Shown here one piece after another: positions 54,169 through 64,000 of a stretch of 64,000 bases of DNA (its first letter is position 1; each line of letters begins with the position of its first letter). The position numbers and the translations under genes were made by a program. Where the stretch lies: contig CM066033.1 of assembly GCA_033557465.1 (NCBI GenBank), forward strand, positions 588,286,438 to 588,350,437, in the 5' to 3' direction. The stretch is from Ichthyophis bannanicus (taxonomy: Eukaryota > Chordata > Amphibia > Gymnophiona > Ichthyophiidae). The notes under the pieces were generated by a model. The model was not told where the DNA came from. It saw only the letters and a list, made by a program, of their open reading frames with translations, and did no database searches.

Positions 54169-55825
54169 AGCAGACCTTGACTTGTCTCCTGCAACTGAGA
54201 GCCGTGGAACCAGTTCCGCAAGACCAGTACCTCTGCAGTTGATACTCCATGTATTTCGTGGTACCCAAAAAGGAAGGGTCCTTTCGCCCGATTCTCGACT
54301 TTGAGGGCATTAACTGCTGTCTCCAGGTACTGCATTTCCACATAGAAATGCTGCGATCAGTAATAGTGGCGGTAGGAAGCAGAGAGTTTTTGGCTTCTCT
54401 CGATCTCACGGAAGCATATCTGCACATTCCCATCCATTCAGAACATCAGCAGTTTCTCCGCTTTGCGGTGCCAAGGGGCCATTTCCAGTTTCGAGCGTTG
54501 CCCTTCGGTCTGGTGACCGCCCCCCATACCTTCACCAAGATCATGGTGGTGGTGGCAGCAGCTCTCCGCAAGGAAAAGGTTCTCTTCCACCCATACATAG
54601 ACGATTGGCTGATCCAGGCGAACTCCAGGGACGATAGCAAAAGAGCAACAGCGTGAGTGGGGGAGTTCCTTCCTTCAAAGTCTCAGTTGGGGGGTTAGCC
54701 TGGCCAAGAGTCAGTTACGGCTGGCCAGGAGTTAGAGTATTTGGGAGCGTGCTTTGATACCCACATGGGCAGGGTTCTCCTGCTGAATCACCAGACACAG
54801 GAGTTACGGCAGTGGATACGGCAGTTCCTGAAGATGGCAAGACCATCAGCGTGGCATTATCTGCAGGTTCTGGGGACCATAGTGGCCACTCTCGAGCTAG
54901 TCCCATGGGCAAGGGTGCATATGTGATTTCTGCAGAGGGCTCTGCTCTGTCTGTGGTCCCATCAGAGTCAACCCTTGTCCCAAGTACTCCCCTGTCCGTG
55001 GAGCACCAGGAGTGCCCTCAGTTGGTGGCTGCATGTGGGGAGTCTGGAAGGAGTCCCCGGTGTGGGTTCCGCTGATGACCGATGCCAGCCTATCAGGTTG
55101 GGGAGCCTATTGCGAAGGACTCTTTGTTCAGGGACAGGAGTCCGCAGGAGGTCCTGTGGTCTATCAACAGGCTTGAAATGTGAGCGGTGACCTTGGCGCT
55201 AGAAAGTTTCAAGCCATGGTTGCAGGGGAAGGTGGTCCAAGTCCTTTCGGACAATGCGACCATGGTGGCTTGCATCAATTGGCAAGAAGGCAGGGCAGTG
55301 CAGCCCTAGAGGAGGAGGCCAAAAGACGTTTCGGATGGGCAGAGATTCATCTCAAGTGTTATCGGCAGCGCACATAGCGGGAGTCGATAATGTGATGGCA
55401 GACTACCTCAGCCGAGTGCATGTGGACCCTGGAGAGTGGCAGTTCAATCGGAGGTGTTCGAGCAGGTGGGCCACCAATGGGGCACACTGGTCATGGACCT
55501 AATGGCAGTGTTCGAGTCAGCCAAGGCCTGCCGGTTTTTCAGCAGAGGAAGAAAGGATGTCCGAGGGCCTGGATGCTCTAATTCAGCAGTGGCCTGAAGA
55601 GGGTCTCTGTTTTTCCCCCTTGGGTGCTTATAGGCCGGTTAGTGCAATGGATAGAGGCGCACTGGGGATTTGTAATTCTGTTGGCACCGGACTGACTGAG
55701 GTGGCCGTAGTATGCCGACCTGATTTGGATACTGGCGGATTGACTGTGGTGGCTTCTGGTTCGGAAGGACCTCTTGACGCAGGGGCCGCTTCACATGCCC
55801 TAGGTGAATCAAGTCTCACTTACGG
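54169..55825 (+). pseudogene. DIRS-B3 RT / RNase H / methyltransferase-like remnants
   Basis: RT reads YFVVPKKEGSFRPILDF (about 54255), SLDLTEAYLHIPIH, FRALPFGLVTAPHTFTK and FHPYIDDWLIQ (catalytic box YIDD, about 54590). A stop and frame change follow after 54650. RNase H is visible as LMTDASLSGWGAYC (about 55075), the methyltransferase-like part as scattered blocks near 55500-55720. Frames are broken many times. Confidence 0.82.
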
Positions 55826-55828
55826 CAT

Positions 55829-56067
55829 TTATTTATTTATTTAACAAGTTTTTTATACCGCCTTTTCCTTAAATCAAAGCGGTTACAAGACATACAAAGG
55901 TTATAAAGTAAGGGAAATATACACTGTATAAACAAAACATGAGAGGGGTAAGGAAGGATAAACAATATAGGTCAACCACTACAGCAAATCATTTTATAAA
56001 ACAGCTACAATAGACGGAATATAGTTAATTGTTTGATCCGTAGTGTTCAATGAAGAGTATCGTCTTT
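55829..56067 (-). repeat. L2-type LINE 3' end in the recombinase overlap
   Basis: TTTATTTATTTATTTAACAAG and TATACCGCC mark the tail on the left. It lies between CTTACGGCAT and GCTCTTGAAAGG, which are adjacent in DIRS-B4 (about 63855). Confidence 0.8.
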
Positions 56068-57080
56068 AATTGCTCTTGAAAGGGCGAGGTTGAAGAAGAA
56101 AGGATATTTGGGCTCGGTGATAGTGACCTTGCTACAGACCCAGAGGAGTTCTACGAACCTAGTGTGCATCTGCGTAGGGCGCATCTTTGAATCATGGTGG
56201 GGAGAGAGGCAGGCGCGCCCTTCCACTGCCTCCGTCCTGGATATCTTGGCATTCTTGCAATTCGGTTTTGATAAGGGTCTAGCTACCAGTTCCTTGAGGG
56301 TGCAACTGGCGGCGATTTCCAGTTATCGCGGGAAAGTCCATGGGGTGCCATTGGATACACACCCAGACATGCTGAGCTTTCTAGTGGCGGTGACCCACCT
56401 CCGTTTGCCAAAGAGGGTGGTGGTACCACCTTGGGATCTCAATCTGGTGCTGACGGGGTTGTCTGGGGAATCCTTTGAGCCATTGAGTCAAGCTTCCCTG
56501 AAGGATTTGATTCTGAAAATGGTATTCCTGGTGGCAATTTGCTTGGCACACAGGATTTCGGAGCTTCGGACCCTGTCATTCCTTTCCTTCTCCAAGGAGA
56601 AAGTGGTCCTGTGCCTGGTACCTTCATTTTTGCCCAAAGTGGTGTCAGTATTTCATGTAAATCAGGCTGTTTCCTTACTGGCTCTGGCGAGCACGGATGT
56701 GGGTGAGAGTGGATATGGGCCCTGCCACTTCACAGCTGTGCCACCTGGATGGTAAAAGAGTCCTGCAAAGGTATGTGAAAAGGGCATGGTCCTTTCGGAG
56801 ATCGGACCGTCTGTTGGTTCTGTTTGGCGGGCCACGCAAAAATGAGATGGCAGCTAAGGCCTCCATTTCCAAATGGATAAGGGAGGCAATCACATCGGCA
56901 TACATCTATCTTGAAGGGTAAATCAGTGCTGGCAGGGTTGCGGGTGCATTCCATGAGGGCTCAGGCAGCCTCGTGGGCATAGTATAGTTTAGTTCCACCA
57001 GTGGAGATCTGTATGGTGGCATACTTTCTCTGAGCATTTTCACCTGGATGCCCAGGTGGCGGGAGACGCTCGTTTCAGAT
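56068..57080 (+). pseudogene. DIRS-B3 tyrosine recombinase
   Basis: Open from 56090 to 56755: core-binding blocks LQFGFDKGLATSSLRVQLAA and PPWDLNLVLTGL, then CLAHRISELRTL. Here the catalytic Arg of SARRVSEL is replaced by His. Later blocks (SKWIREAITSAY, FSEHFHLD with Phe where the nucleophilic Tyr is expected) are in shifted frames. Two of the catalytic residues are therefore altered. Confidence 0.8.
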
Positions 57081-57142
57081 CAGCAGTGCTTTTCAGGCTG
57101 GTTGTGCGGGTCCCTCCTGTTAGTTTAACTGTTCTGATACAT

Positions 57143-57240
57143 CCCAAAGGTGCAGGACTGGACTGGAGGGATGATAAGGAAAGAGAAATTAGACTTGCCC
57201 TGCTAATTGTTGTTCCTTGAGGAACTCCAGTCCAGTCCCA
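57143..57240. repeat. Internal complementary region of DIRS-B3
   Basis: Contains the complement of the left end (GGACTGGACTGGAGGGATGATAAGG, diverged) and of the right end (GAGAAATTAGAC...CTGCTAATTGTTGTTCC). Confidence 0.8.
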
Positions 57241-58625
57241 GAACCCTCCTTGAGTGCTTTCTGTGATAATCTGTGCACACCCCAGTCCTGAAGCTGGTTC
57301 CCTTGGTGGAGAAAGTGGCTGGGGGGAGCTGGGGAGGGTGGTGTAATCAGCTTTTGGCAAGGGGGGAGGGGCGCAGACCAAAAGAGCTGTCAGTTGCTCG
57401 CTCCCTGCTGGTTGGAGTTGCTCAGGTGCTTAACAGGTAGGCCTCCCCATCATGGAGGGGGGAACGGGGTATCCTTCCCAGGGGATGGAGGGGGTACTAG
57501 TTTATTGAGACGTAGAAGTGTTTGTTGCATGTTTAACTACTTATTTGTTGCTCCTCTGAGTCTGCTTTGTCAATAGGTACTGGCGCTGGTATGCGGTGCC
57601 AGCTGCATATGTACACTAGTGTCGTCAAAAAGATGACATGCTCAGTCTCCAAGCTTCTGTACACTACCCAGAAGTGCGGGACTGGACTGGAGTTCCTCAA
57701 GGAACAACAATTAGCAGGTACGTCTAATTTCTCTTTTTCTCCTATTTGATTGAAATGAACCCCTTTGTAACTTCATGGCCTGCCCTTTTTTCAGAGCAAA
57801 CAGTTGATTTGTGTTTACCCATTCCACTCCGCTCAGGATTTTATAGAATTCAATCATATCTCCCTTCACCATCACTTTTCCAAGCTGAAGAGCACTAATC
57901 TCTGTAGACCAGCAGCATAATTCTGCCGAAGCAGTCTCCACGATGCTAGAGGGCCCAGTCAGGAAGGGGGCCCACATGGCAGCATGGCAAAGTTACTTTT
58001 ATCTTTTTAGACGCACTGCCTTTGGGAGGAACACCTCTGGGCCTGGAACGGAGGCAGCACAGCAAACAGATGAAAGTAAGATTGCTGTGTGGGGTGACCA
58101 TCGCTGCTGCCAGGGGGGGCAGGGAGAGTGAGTTGTCATGGGGGGCTGAAATAGGCCCCCCCCCTACTAGAACTTTTGCCACTTCTTTAGCCTTTTCTTA
58201 TAGGAGAACCATTCCATCCCTTTTATCATTTTGGTTGCCCTTTTCTGTACCTTTTTTAATCCTGCTATATCTTTTTTGAGGTGTGGTGAAGGATTGCACA
58301 CAATACTCAAGTTGCGGCCACACCCTGGCATGATTCGGAGACATTATGATATTCTTTATTTTATTCTTCATTCCTTTCCCAACCATTACTGCCAGTCTGC
58401 CTTTATGACCAATACCTCACACTGAACAGAAGATTTCAATGTGTTGCCCACACTGACTCCTAGATCCTTTTTTGGGGTGGTGATTCCTAACGGTGCAGCC
58501 TAGCATTATGTAGCTATAATTTGGGTTATTCATCCCTATGTTCTTCACTTTGCACTTGTCCATATTGAATTTCAGCTGACATTTGGATGCCTAGTTGTCT
58601 AGTCTTGCAATAACCTAGAGCAATT

Positions 58626-58881
58626 TTTTACAGTCTGCATGTGATTTAACAACTTTGGATAACAGAGGTTCCCACTCCTTTCTCACTTATGGTCTGTCCC
58701 TTGTTGGGGCTTAGATTCTCCAAGAAGGGCTGTCCTCAAGCACAGTAGTCTCCTTACTTAGGGCCCAATATGCCTCTATGTCCTTAGCTTATGTCTAAGC
58801 CCTTTTGACTGTCTGACGTGGAGCAGGTTTTGGCCCTGAACTCACAAGATTCAGGCCGCAGTCCTGTTGTGTTCATATGTA
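58626..58881. other. Non-coding, nothing recognised
   Basis: Short spacer between the CR1 remnant and the Tc1 terminal repeat. Confidence 0.4.
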
Positions 58882-59877
58882 CAGTGATGGTCAACATTAT
58901 TGGCATCCTTGCATTTTAGGTATATTGTTTACAATATCTTGAGAAACAATTAGCAATATTACAACTGTATGTCGTCATAATATTTTAATAGTATGTTCAA
59001 AGATATAGAAAGAGATGTCTGTGCAGCTTACACATAGTAATTTCTGAGAAAAAAACAAAATATGACCTGGATTGGATTAATGGCATCCTTCACTAATATT
59101 TGGTTGCACAACTCTTGGCAGTGATGACAGCTTCCAGACGTTTCTTGTAGCCATCTATAAGTTTTGTACATCTGTCTGCTGGTAGTTTCTCCCATTCTTC
59201 AACTGCGATTTGTTCCAGCTCATGAATCTTTCCAGGATTCCTTTTACCAATGGCAGATTTCAGCTTGCTGTCCAGTTTAAAACATTCCATTTGTTCCTTT
59301 TTAACCATTCTTTTGTACATTTGGATGTATGTTTTGGGTCATTGTCCTGCTGGAGGACCCATGACCTCGACCCAGACCTAGCTTTCTGACACTAAGTAGC
59401 ACATTTTGCTCCAAAATACCTTGGTAGTCCTCTGACTTCATGATTCCTTTAATAGGTTCCGGGCCTCCAGTTCCTGAGGAAGCAAAACAACCCCACAGTA
59501 TTATGGAACCTCCACCATGTTTAACAATAGGAAGGGTGTTTTTTTTCCTTAGAAGCTTCATTTCTTCACCTGTAAAATGTATCGCTGGTCTGCATTGCCA
59601 AAGAGCTCAAGTTTGATTTCATCTGTCCACAGAACATTTTCACAGAAGGATTGTGGTTTCTTAAGGTGGGTTTGGCAAAGATCAGGAATGCCTTTTTATG
59701 TCTGTCTTTAAGCAATGGGGTCCTCCTTGGCCCTCGCCCCTGAAGTCCTTGTTTGTTTAGTGCATGAAGTATGGTGCAGGTTGAAACTACCACTCCAGAT
59801 TGCTCCGGGTCATCCTTCAGCTCTTTGGATGTCTCTCTCACAAAATTTGGAATCTCTTTACTCTGCAGAAGTACTGT
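58882..59877 (-). mobile_element. Tc1/mariner element, truncated by DIRS-B4
   Basis: The left terminus CAGTGATGGTCAACATTATT at 58882 follows the dinucleotide TA, as usual for Tc1. Its transposase lies on the minus strand. The other terminus is beyond the DIRS-B4 insertion at 59877/59878 and outside the window. Confidence 0.85.
59085..59877 (-). pseudogene. Tc1-type transposase, broken
   Basis: Reading right to left: KELKDDPEQSGVVVSTCTI and GLQGRGPRRTPLLKDRHKK (HTH end), then KMFCGQMKSNLSSL (catalytic DDE region; the first Asp is not preserved in the WSDES-like site, reading CGQMKS), GGGSIILWGCFASSGTG, a frame-shifted DNDPKHTSK with the second Asp, and finally [20 protein letters not shown] and EEWEKLPADRCTKLIDGYKK with RLEAVITAKSCATKY. 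Stops and at least two frameshifts are present; dead. Confidence 0.85.
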
Positions 59878-60528
59878 TTCCTTATCGCTTCTCCGGGCCA
59901 GTCCAGGGAAAGGTAGGGTTGTCAATCCCCTATAGCAGCTGAGGACTGAAGACTTCAAGTTTTCTTGAGAGGTGAAGCCACTCCCCCTGAGGGTAATCCA
60001 GCAGTCTTTCAGTCCTCAGCAGCTAAAGAGGATCGAATCCCTATTTCTCCCTCATAGGCAAACGTTTTGCTTAATTTTTCTTTCTTTGTGTTCAGTGAAA
60101 TTCTCTTGGCTCTAGCAGAGCTGATTGATTCTGTAGTCCTGATGGTATTTTGGCTGGGGTGCACTATGCCTTTAAGGATATTTGAGACGTGGAGAAATCC
60201 TTCCTTTGCGGTGTGAGGTAGAGCCTGCCTCTTTCACCCTTCTCCGTCTCGCAACAGAGTGAGCCTGGGAGCCCCAGGTGTTTCCTCTGCACTACTCATT
60301 GCCGGTATTTGAAGTCCCGCTAGCAGCGGGACTGCTTGAGTATTCAGCGTTTTTTTCCTCTCTTCGATTCCGGTGAGTCTCTGCTTCTATTTTATTTTTT
60401 TTTTCTCCTGTCACCATCGCGTCGGCACGCACGGCACCGGCTCCGGGTTGTTTTCCTCACCGCCGTGTTTTTAACTGTGCCATTCTTTATTGCCCGCTTC
60501 CGTTTTAGTCGCGGCTTCAATTTTTCTC

Positions 60529-61984
60529 ATGGCAGACAAGCCGGCAATGAAATTAGACGAGCCATCGTTGCCTGCAGAAAAGGCGGGAAAGGCGGCCATT
60601 TTGGCGCCCTCAGTCACTTCGCCGACGGAACAGCCCCGGCCGCATAAAAAGAGGACGAAATCTTCTAAAGACTCCGTTCCTCTGAAAAAGCCTTCACCAT
60701 CAGTTTCTGCAACGCAGGAGAGCATGGGCTCCTTTTTTTCGCCTGAATTTATTTTGGCGATGCACAAGGCTTTTTTGCTTCGCTCTTCTCAGCCTGATCT
60801 CTGTTCAGCGGTTCCAAGTCCTGGACCTGTTTCCCTTAATTTTAAGCTGCCAGAGGATCCTGGTGAGGGGTCTTCTCAGTCTAACAATGTTATTAAGGAC
60901 CCTTTGGATCCCTTTCCTTCTATGCCTTCGGTTCTTCTGAGTCCAGAAGGTGCAGAGGTCTTGGCTGAACCAGGTTTAGATCTGGATGCAGATGACTTGG
61001 AAGAAGGGGAGTTTGCTCCCGGAGAGGATCCAAATATTTTCAGGGTCTTCCGTAAAGAAGAGCTGTCAGCGCTTATTTCACAGTCTTTGGCGGCACTACA
61101 CTTGCTTCTTCCTGCTGCCTCTCAAGAACCTTTGGAGGATCCGTTGTTGCAAGGCTTTAAGGCTGAGCAACGGTGTTTCCCGATGCACAGAATTATCAAA
61201 CAGATGATTGAATCTGAATGGGAATGTCCAGAGGCTACCCTTCGTGGCAGTCGTGCATTAGCTCGCTTGTACCCCCTTCCGCAGGAGGAAAAGGAGTTAT
61301 TACGCATGCCAAAGGTGGATGCCATCATCTCTGCAGTGACTAAAAAGACTACTATCCCTGTGGAGGGGGCGGCAGCTCTTAAGGACCTGCAGGATAGAAA
61401 ATTAGAGATTCTTCTCAAGCAGGCTTTTGAGTCTAGTGCTTTGGCACTGCAAACTGCAGTTTGTGGAGCGTATGTCTCTCGGGCATCCATTAGATGGTTG
61501 CAGGGGGACGCTTCCGGGGACGACTCTTCGGAAGCTGCAGATTCTGCGAAATTGGAATCCGCCGCTGCTTATATGGCGGATGCTTTTTATGATTTGCTGC
61601 GGATTGCGGCTAAAACCATGGCCTCCCTGGTGGCGGCACGGCGTTTTCTCTGGTTGCGTAACTGGTCTGCAGATGTATCCTCGAAATTGCGGCTCAGTAA
61701 ATTGCCCTATAAAGGGAAATTACTCTTCGGGAGGCGTTGGAAAAAATTGTGAAAGATTTGGGCGACTCCAAAGGGGTCATTTGCCTGAGGATAAGCCTAA
61801 GCCAACGAGAGGTACGGCGGGTTTCAGAGGCTCCGGTCGCGACTCCCGTAGATTTCACGGGGCGCGCTTTGCTCCCTATTCCAGGGGGCGTTCTAGTTTT
61901 CGTGGGCAATCCTTTCGTGGAGCCAGAGGTTTTGCCAGGTCCTACTTTAGTGCCTCCCAACCTTCCGTTAAAAAGCCGCAATGA
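60529..61984 (+). pseudogene. DIRS-B4 gag-like gene
   Basis: ATG 60529 (MADKPAMKLDEPSLPAEK). Open to 61752 with DLEEGEFAPGEDPNIFRVFR, PMHRIIKQMIESEWECPEAT, ISAVTKKTTIPVEGAAALKD and LRLSKLPYKGKLLFG. One frame change near 61730 and another near 61775 lead to the tail LPEDKPKPTRG and a Gly/Arg/Phe-rich end (SRGRSSFRGQSFRGARGF) stopping at 61984. Unlike DIRS-B2 I see no N-terminal Cys pairs. Confidence 0.83.
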
Positions 61985-63882
61985 AGGTCTGCTGGTCCAG
62001 GTTGTAGTCCCTGTAGGCGGGCGCCTACAGAATTTTCTGGCAGCCTGGACCAACATCACTTCCGACAAGTGGGTTTTGGAAATAATTCAAAAGGGGTATG
62101 CTCTGGACTTCGCCTGCCCTTTGTCGCCCGCCTTTGTGATGTCTCCCTCTGCGCCCAGTCTCAAGATCCAAGCCATTGCGGACACGCTCTTCCGCCTTCT
62201 GCAGCTGCGAGTGATAGTTCCTGTGCCTCTAGACCAATACGGTTGTGGTCGATACTCGATCTACTTTGTGGTCCCCAAAAAGGAAGGTTCCTTTCGTCCT
62301 GTGCTCGATCTCAAAGGAGTAAACCGTACTTTGCGGGTGCCTCACTTTCGCATGGAAACGCTCCGTACAGTGATTTGAGCGGTGCGGCCGCGCGAGTTTC
62401 TCTCGTCCATCGATCTCACGGAGGCCTATCTTCATATTCCCATCAGACCGTCTCATCAGAAATTTTTGCGTTTTGCCCTTCCGATGGGACATTTCCAGTT
62501 TCGAGCGTTACCCTTCGGTCTCGCTATGGCACCGCGCACGTTCACGAAGCTGATGGTGGTTGTTGCAGCGGCGCTTCGAAAAGAAGGTATCCGAGTTCAT
62601 CCTTATCTCGACGATTGGTTGATCAGGGCCGATTCTCGCTCGGCTTCGGTGGAGGCGACCACTCGCGTGGTACAACTTCTCGAACAGCTCGGTTGGGTGA
62701 TCAATCAGGCCAAAAGTCACCTAGAGCCGTTGCAACAGCTGACTTATCTCGGAACATTCTTCGACACCGAGCGGGGGAAAGTCTTTTTGCCCGAGGTGCG
62801 AGTCGAGAAGCTTGTGCAACAGGTGCAGGCTTTTCTGCGGCTCACAACTCCGTCGGCATGGACCTATTTACAACTCTTGTGGTCCATGGCGGCGGCGCTG
62901 GATCTAGTCCCGCGGGCCAAGGCTCACATGCAGCCTTTACAACAAGCGTTGCTTTCCCGATGGTCACCGCAGCTTCACCCACTCTCGCAACGCCTGCCCT
63001 GTCCCGACCTCGTGAGACAGTCTGGAGTGGTGGTTAGTTCGGGATCATCTAACGGCGGGTGTTCCCTTACAGGAGCCCTCGTGGGTGTTGGTCACCACGG
63101 ATGCCAGTCTCTCCGGATGGGGAGCTCATTGTCAGACACACATTGCTCAGGGTGCTTGGTCCCCGGAGGGGAGCTCGTGGTCGATCAACCGGCTGGAGCT
63201 TCGCGCGGCTCGTCTTGCCCTACTGCACTTTGCGCCTTACCTCAAAGGAACGGCGGTCAAGATTTTCTCCGACAATGCCGTGACGGTCGCATATATCAAT
63301 CGTCAAGGGGGAACCAAGATTCTTTCTCTCCTCTCCGAATGTCAGGAAATGATGGTTTGGGCCGAAGCCAATCTTCTGGCGATTTCGGCGGCACATGTAG
63401 CTGGCAAGGAGAATGTGCAGGCAGATTATCTCAGCCGCAATCTCCTCGATCCAGGGGAATGGGAGTTGAACGCGGCAGTTTATCACGAGCTGACGTTGCG
63501 TTGGGGGCAGCCGATCATGGATCTTATGGCGACCTGCAGCAATGCCAAGGCCAACCGTTTCTTCAGCAGGCGCAGAGAACACATGCCCGAAGGTCTCGAT
63601 GCTCTCGTACAGCCCTGGCCACAGGACTCTCTCTTGTACGTTTTCCCGCCTTGGCCGATGTTGAGTCGAGTTATCCAGCGCATAACACAACACCGGGGAA
63701 TGGTGATTCTCATAGCTCCGGATTGGCCTCGTCGTTCTTGGTATGCCGATCTACTTCGACTCCTCATAGCTCAACCTTGGCCTCTTCCAGTCCGCGTCAA
63801 TCTGTTACATCAGGGTCCGATTCTCATGCCACGAGTGGATCGATTCTTACTTACGGTTTGGCTCTTGAAAGGGCTCGCTTAG
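61900..63882 (+). pseudogene. DIRS-B4 RT / RNase H / methyltransferase-like polyprotein
   Basis: RT: YSIYFVVPKKEGSFRPVLDL (about 62253), a TGA at 62376-62378 just before AVRPREFLSSIDLTEAYLH, then FRALPFGLAMAPRTFTK and VHPYLDDWLIRA (about 62595). A one-base frame change lies between 63010 and 63025. RNase H: LVTTDASLSGWGAHC (about 63094), IFSDNAVTVAYINRQGG and VQADYLSRNL. Methyltransferase-like: IMDLMATCSNAKANRFFSRR (about 63515), LLYVFPPWPMLSRVIQRI and ILIAPDWPRRSWYADLLRLL, stop at 63882. Only two lesions separate it from an open gene. Confidence 0.88.
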
Positions 63883-64000
63883 AATGCAAAGGGTATGCGA
63901 GTTCTGTTGTAGCCACCTTGCTTCAGTCGAAGAGGCCTGGGACTTCTTTGGCGTATGTTCGAGTATGGCGTCTTTTTGAAAATTGGTGTGGACAGCGCAA
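63843..64000 (+). CDS. DIRS-B4 tyrosine recombinase, partial
   Basis: Overlaps the preceding gene in another frame: ILTYGLALERARLECKGY, then TLLQSKRPGTSLAYVRVW and RLFENWCGQRK at the window end. No stop so far. Catalytic residues are outside. Confidence 0.75.
   Translation, partial: MLTYGLALERARLECKGYASSVVATLLQSKRPGTSLAYVRVWRLFENWCGQR

Larger units (their letters stand above)
53326..57734 (+). mobile_element. DIRS-B3, deleted family-B DIRS in CR1
   Basis: Left end TTACTTATTGTCCCTCC near 53326; right end ACGTCTAATTTCTCT near 57734; internal complementary region at about 57143-57240. No target duplication; the flanking CR1 frames join. Length is 4.4 kb including two L2 3' ends, so much is deleted. 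Genes are heavily mutated. Confidence 0.87.
53090..58625 (-). mobile_element. CR1-type LINE split by DIRS-B3
   Basis: Minus strand. The right part (57735-58625) has RGDMIEFYKILSGVEWVNTN and FQSNRRKRE, and further 5' the RT end in degraded form. The left part (53090-53325) continues in phase with YFFTQCTVNLQNSLPEEE and GFKKRLGQI. A further insert of about 260 bases of unknown nature (about 57920-58175) breaks the right part. Both parts carry stops. Confidence 0.8.
59878..64000 (+). mobile_element. DIRS-B4, family-B DIRS element cut by the window edge
   Basis: The left end TTCCTTATCGCTTCTCC at 59878 aligns with the left end of DIRS-B2. Leader to 60528, then gag, RT/RNase H/methyltransferase-like gene, and the first codons of the recombinase up to 64000. 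The remainder is outside. Confidence 0.9.

Overview
The window is vertebrate nuclear DNA made almost entirely of transposable elements. The only host coding sequence I can support is one exon at 28591-28832 (+), whose translation closely resembles the N-terminus of the acyltransferase AGPAT4, with proper splice sites. The mix of many full-size DIRS tyrosine-recombinase retrotransposons, CR1- and L2-clade LINEs, a Penelope-like element, an L1 relative and Tc1, hAT and piggyBac DNA elements suggests an amphibian, most likely a caecilian. That taxon is an inference from repeat content. No rRNA, tRNA, CRISPR or bacterial-type operon was seen.

Layout. 1-868: repeat-bearing non-coding DNA. 869-17507: a four-level nested stack. 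DIRS-A1 (869-17507) is split inside its recombinase gene by DIRS-A2 (5127-16667). DIRS-A2 is split inside its reverse transcriptase by a minus-strand L2-type LINE (7787-13545). That LINE is split by an ORF1-only L1 relative (8749-10633). 17880-22010: a decayed DIRS of a second family (B) carrying a 1.5-kb unclassified insert, followed by a Penelope-like fragment to 22905. 23300-28560: CA-rich and pyrimidine-rich DNA and two CR1 fragments. 28591-28832: the AGPAT4-like exon. 30003-40683: a minus-strand CR1 split by DIRS-A3 (30357-40187), which itself holds an L2 3' end, a piggyBac-type MITE, an L2 reverse transcriptase and a Penelope GIY-YIG fragment. 41341-43660: a minus-strand L2 relative. 44211-45088: palindromic and hAT-type MITEs. 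46694-52679: DIRS-B2, nearly complete. 53090-58625: a minus-strand CR1 split by DIRS-B3 (53326-57734). 58882-59877: a Tc1/mariner relic cut by DIRS-B4, which runs from 59878 off the right edge.

How the DIRS genes work together, from family knowledge: a gag-like protein, a polyprotein with reverse transcriptase (YLDD box), RNase H (TDAS box) and a methyltransferase-like region, and an overlapping tyrosine recombinase that inserts a circular DNA copy without target duplication. The sequence fits this. Inverted ends, an internal region complementary to both ends, and insertions without target-site duplication can all be read here. Most copies are disabled by stops and frameshifts. The DIRS-A2 recombinase and the DIRS-B2 gag are still fully open.
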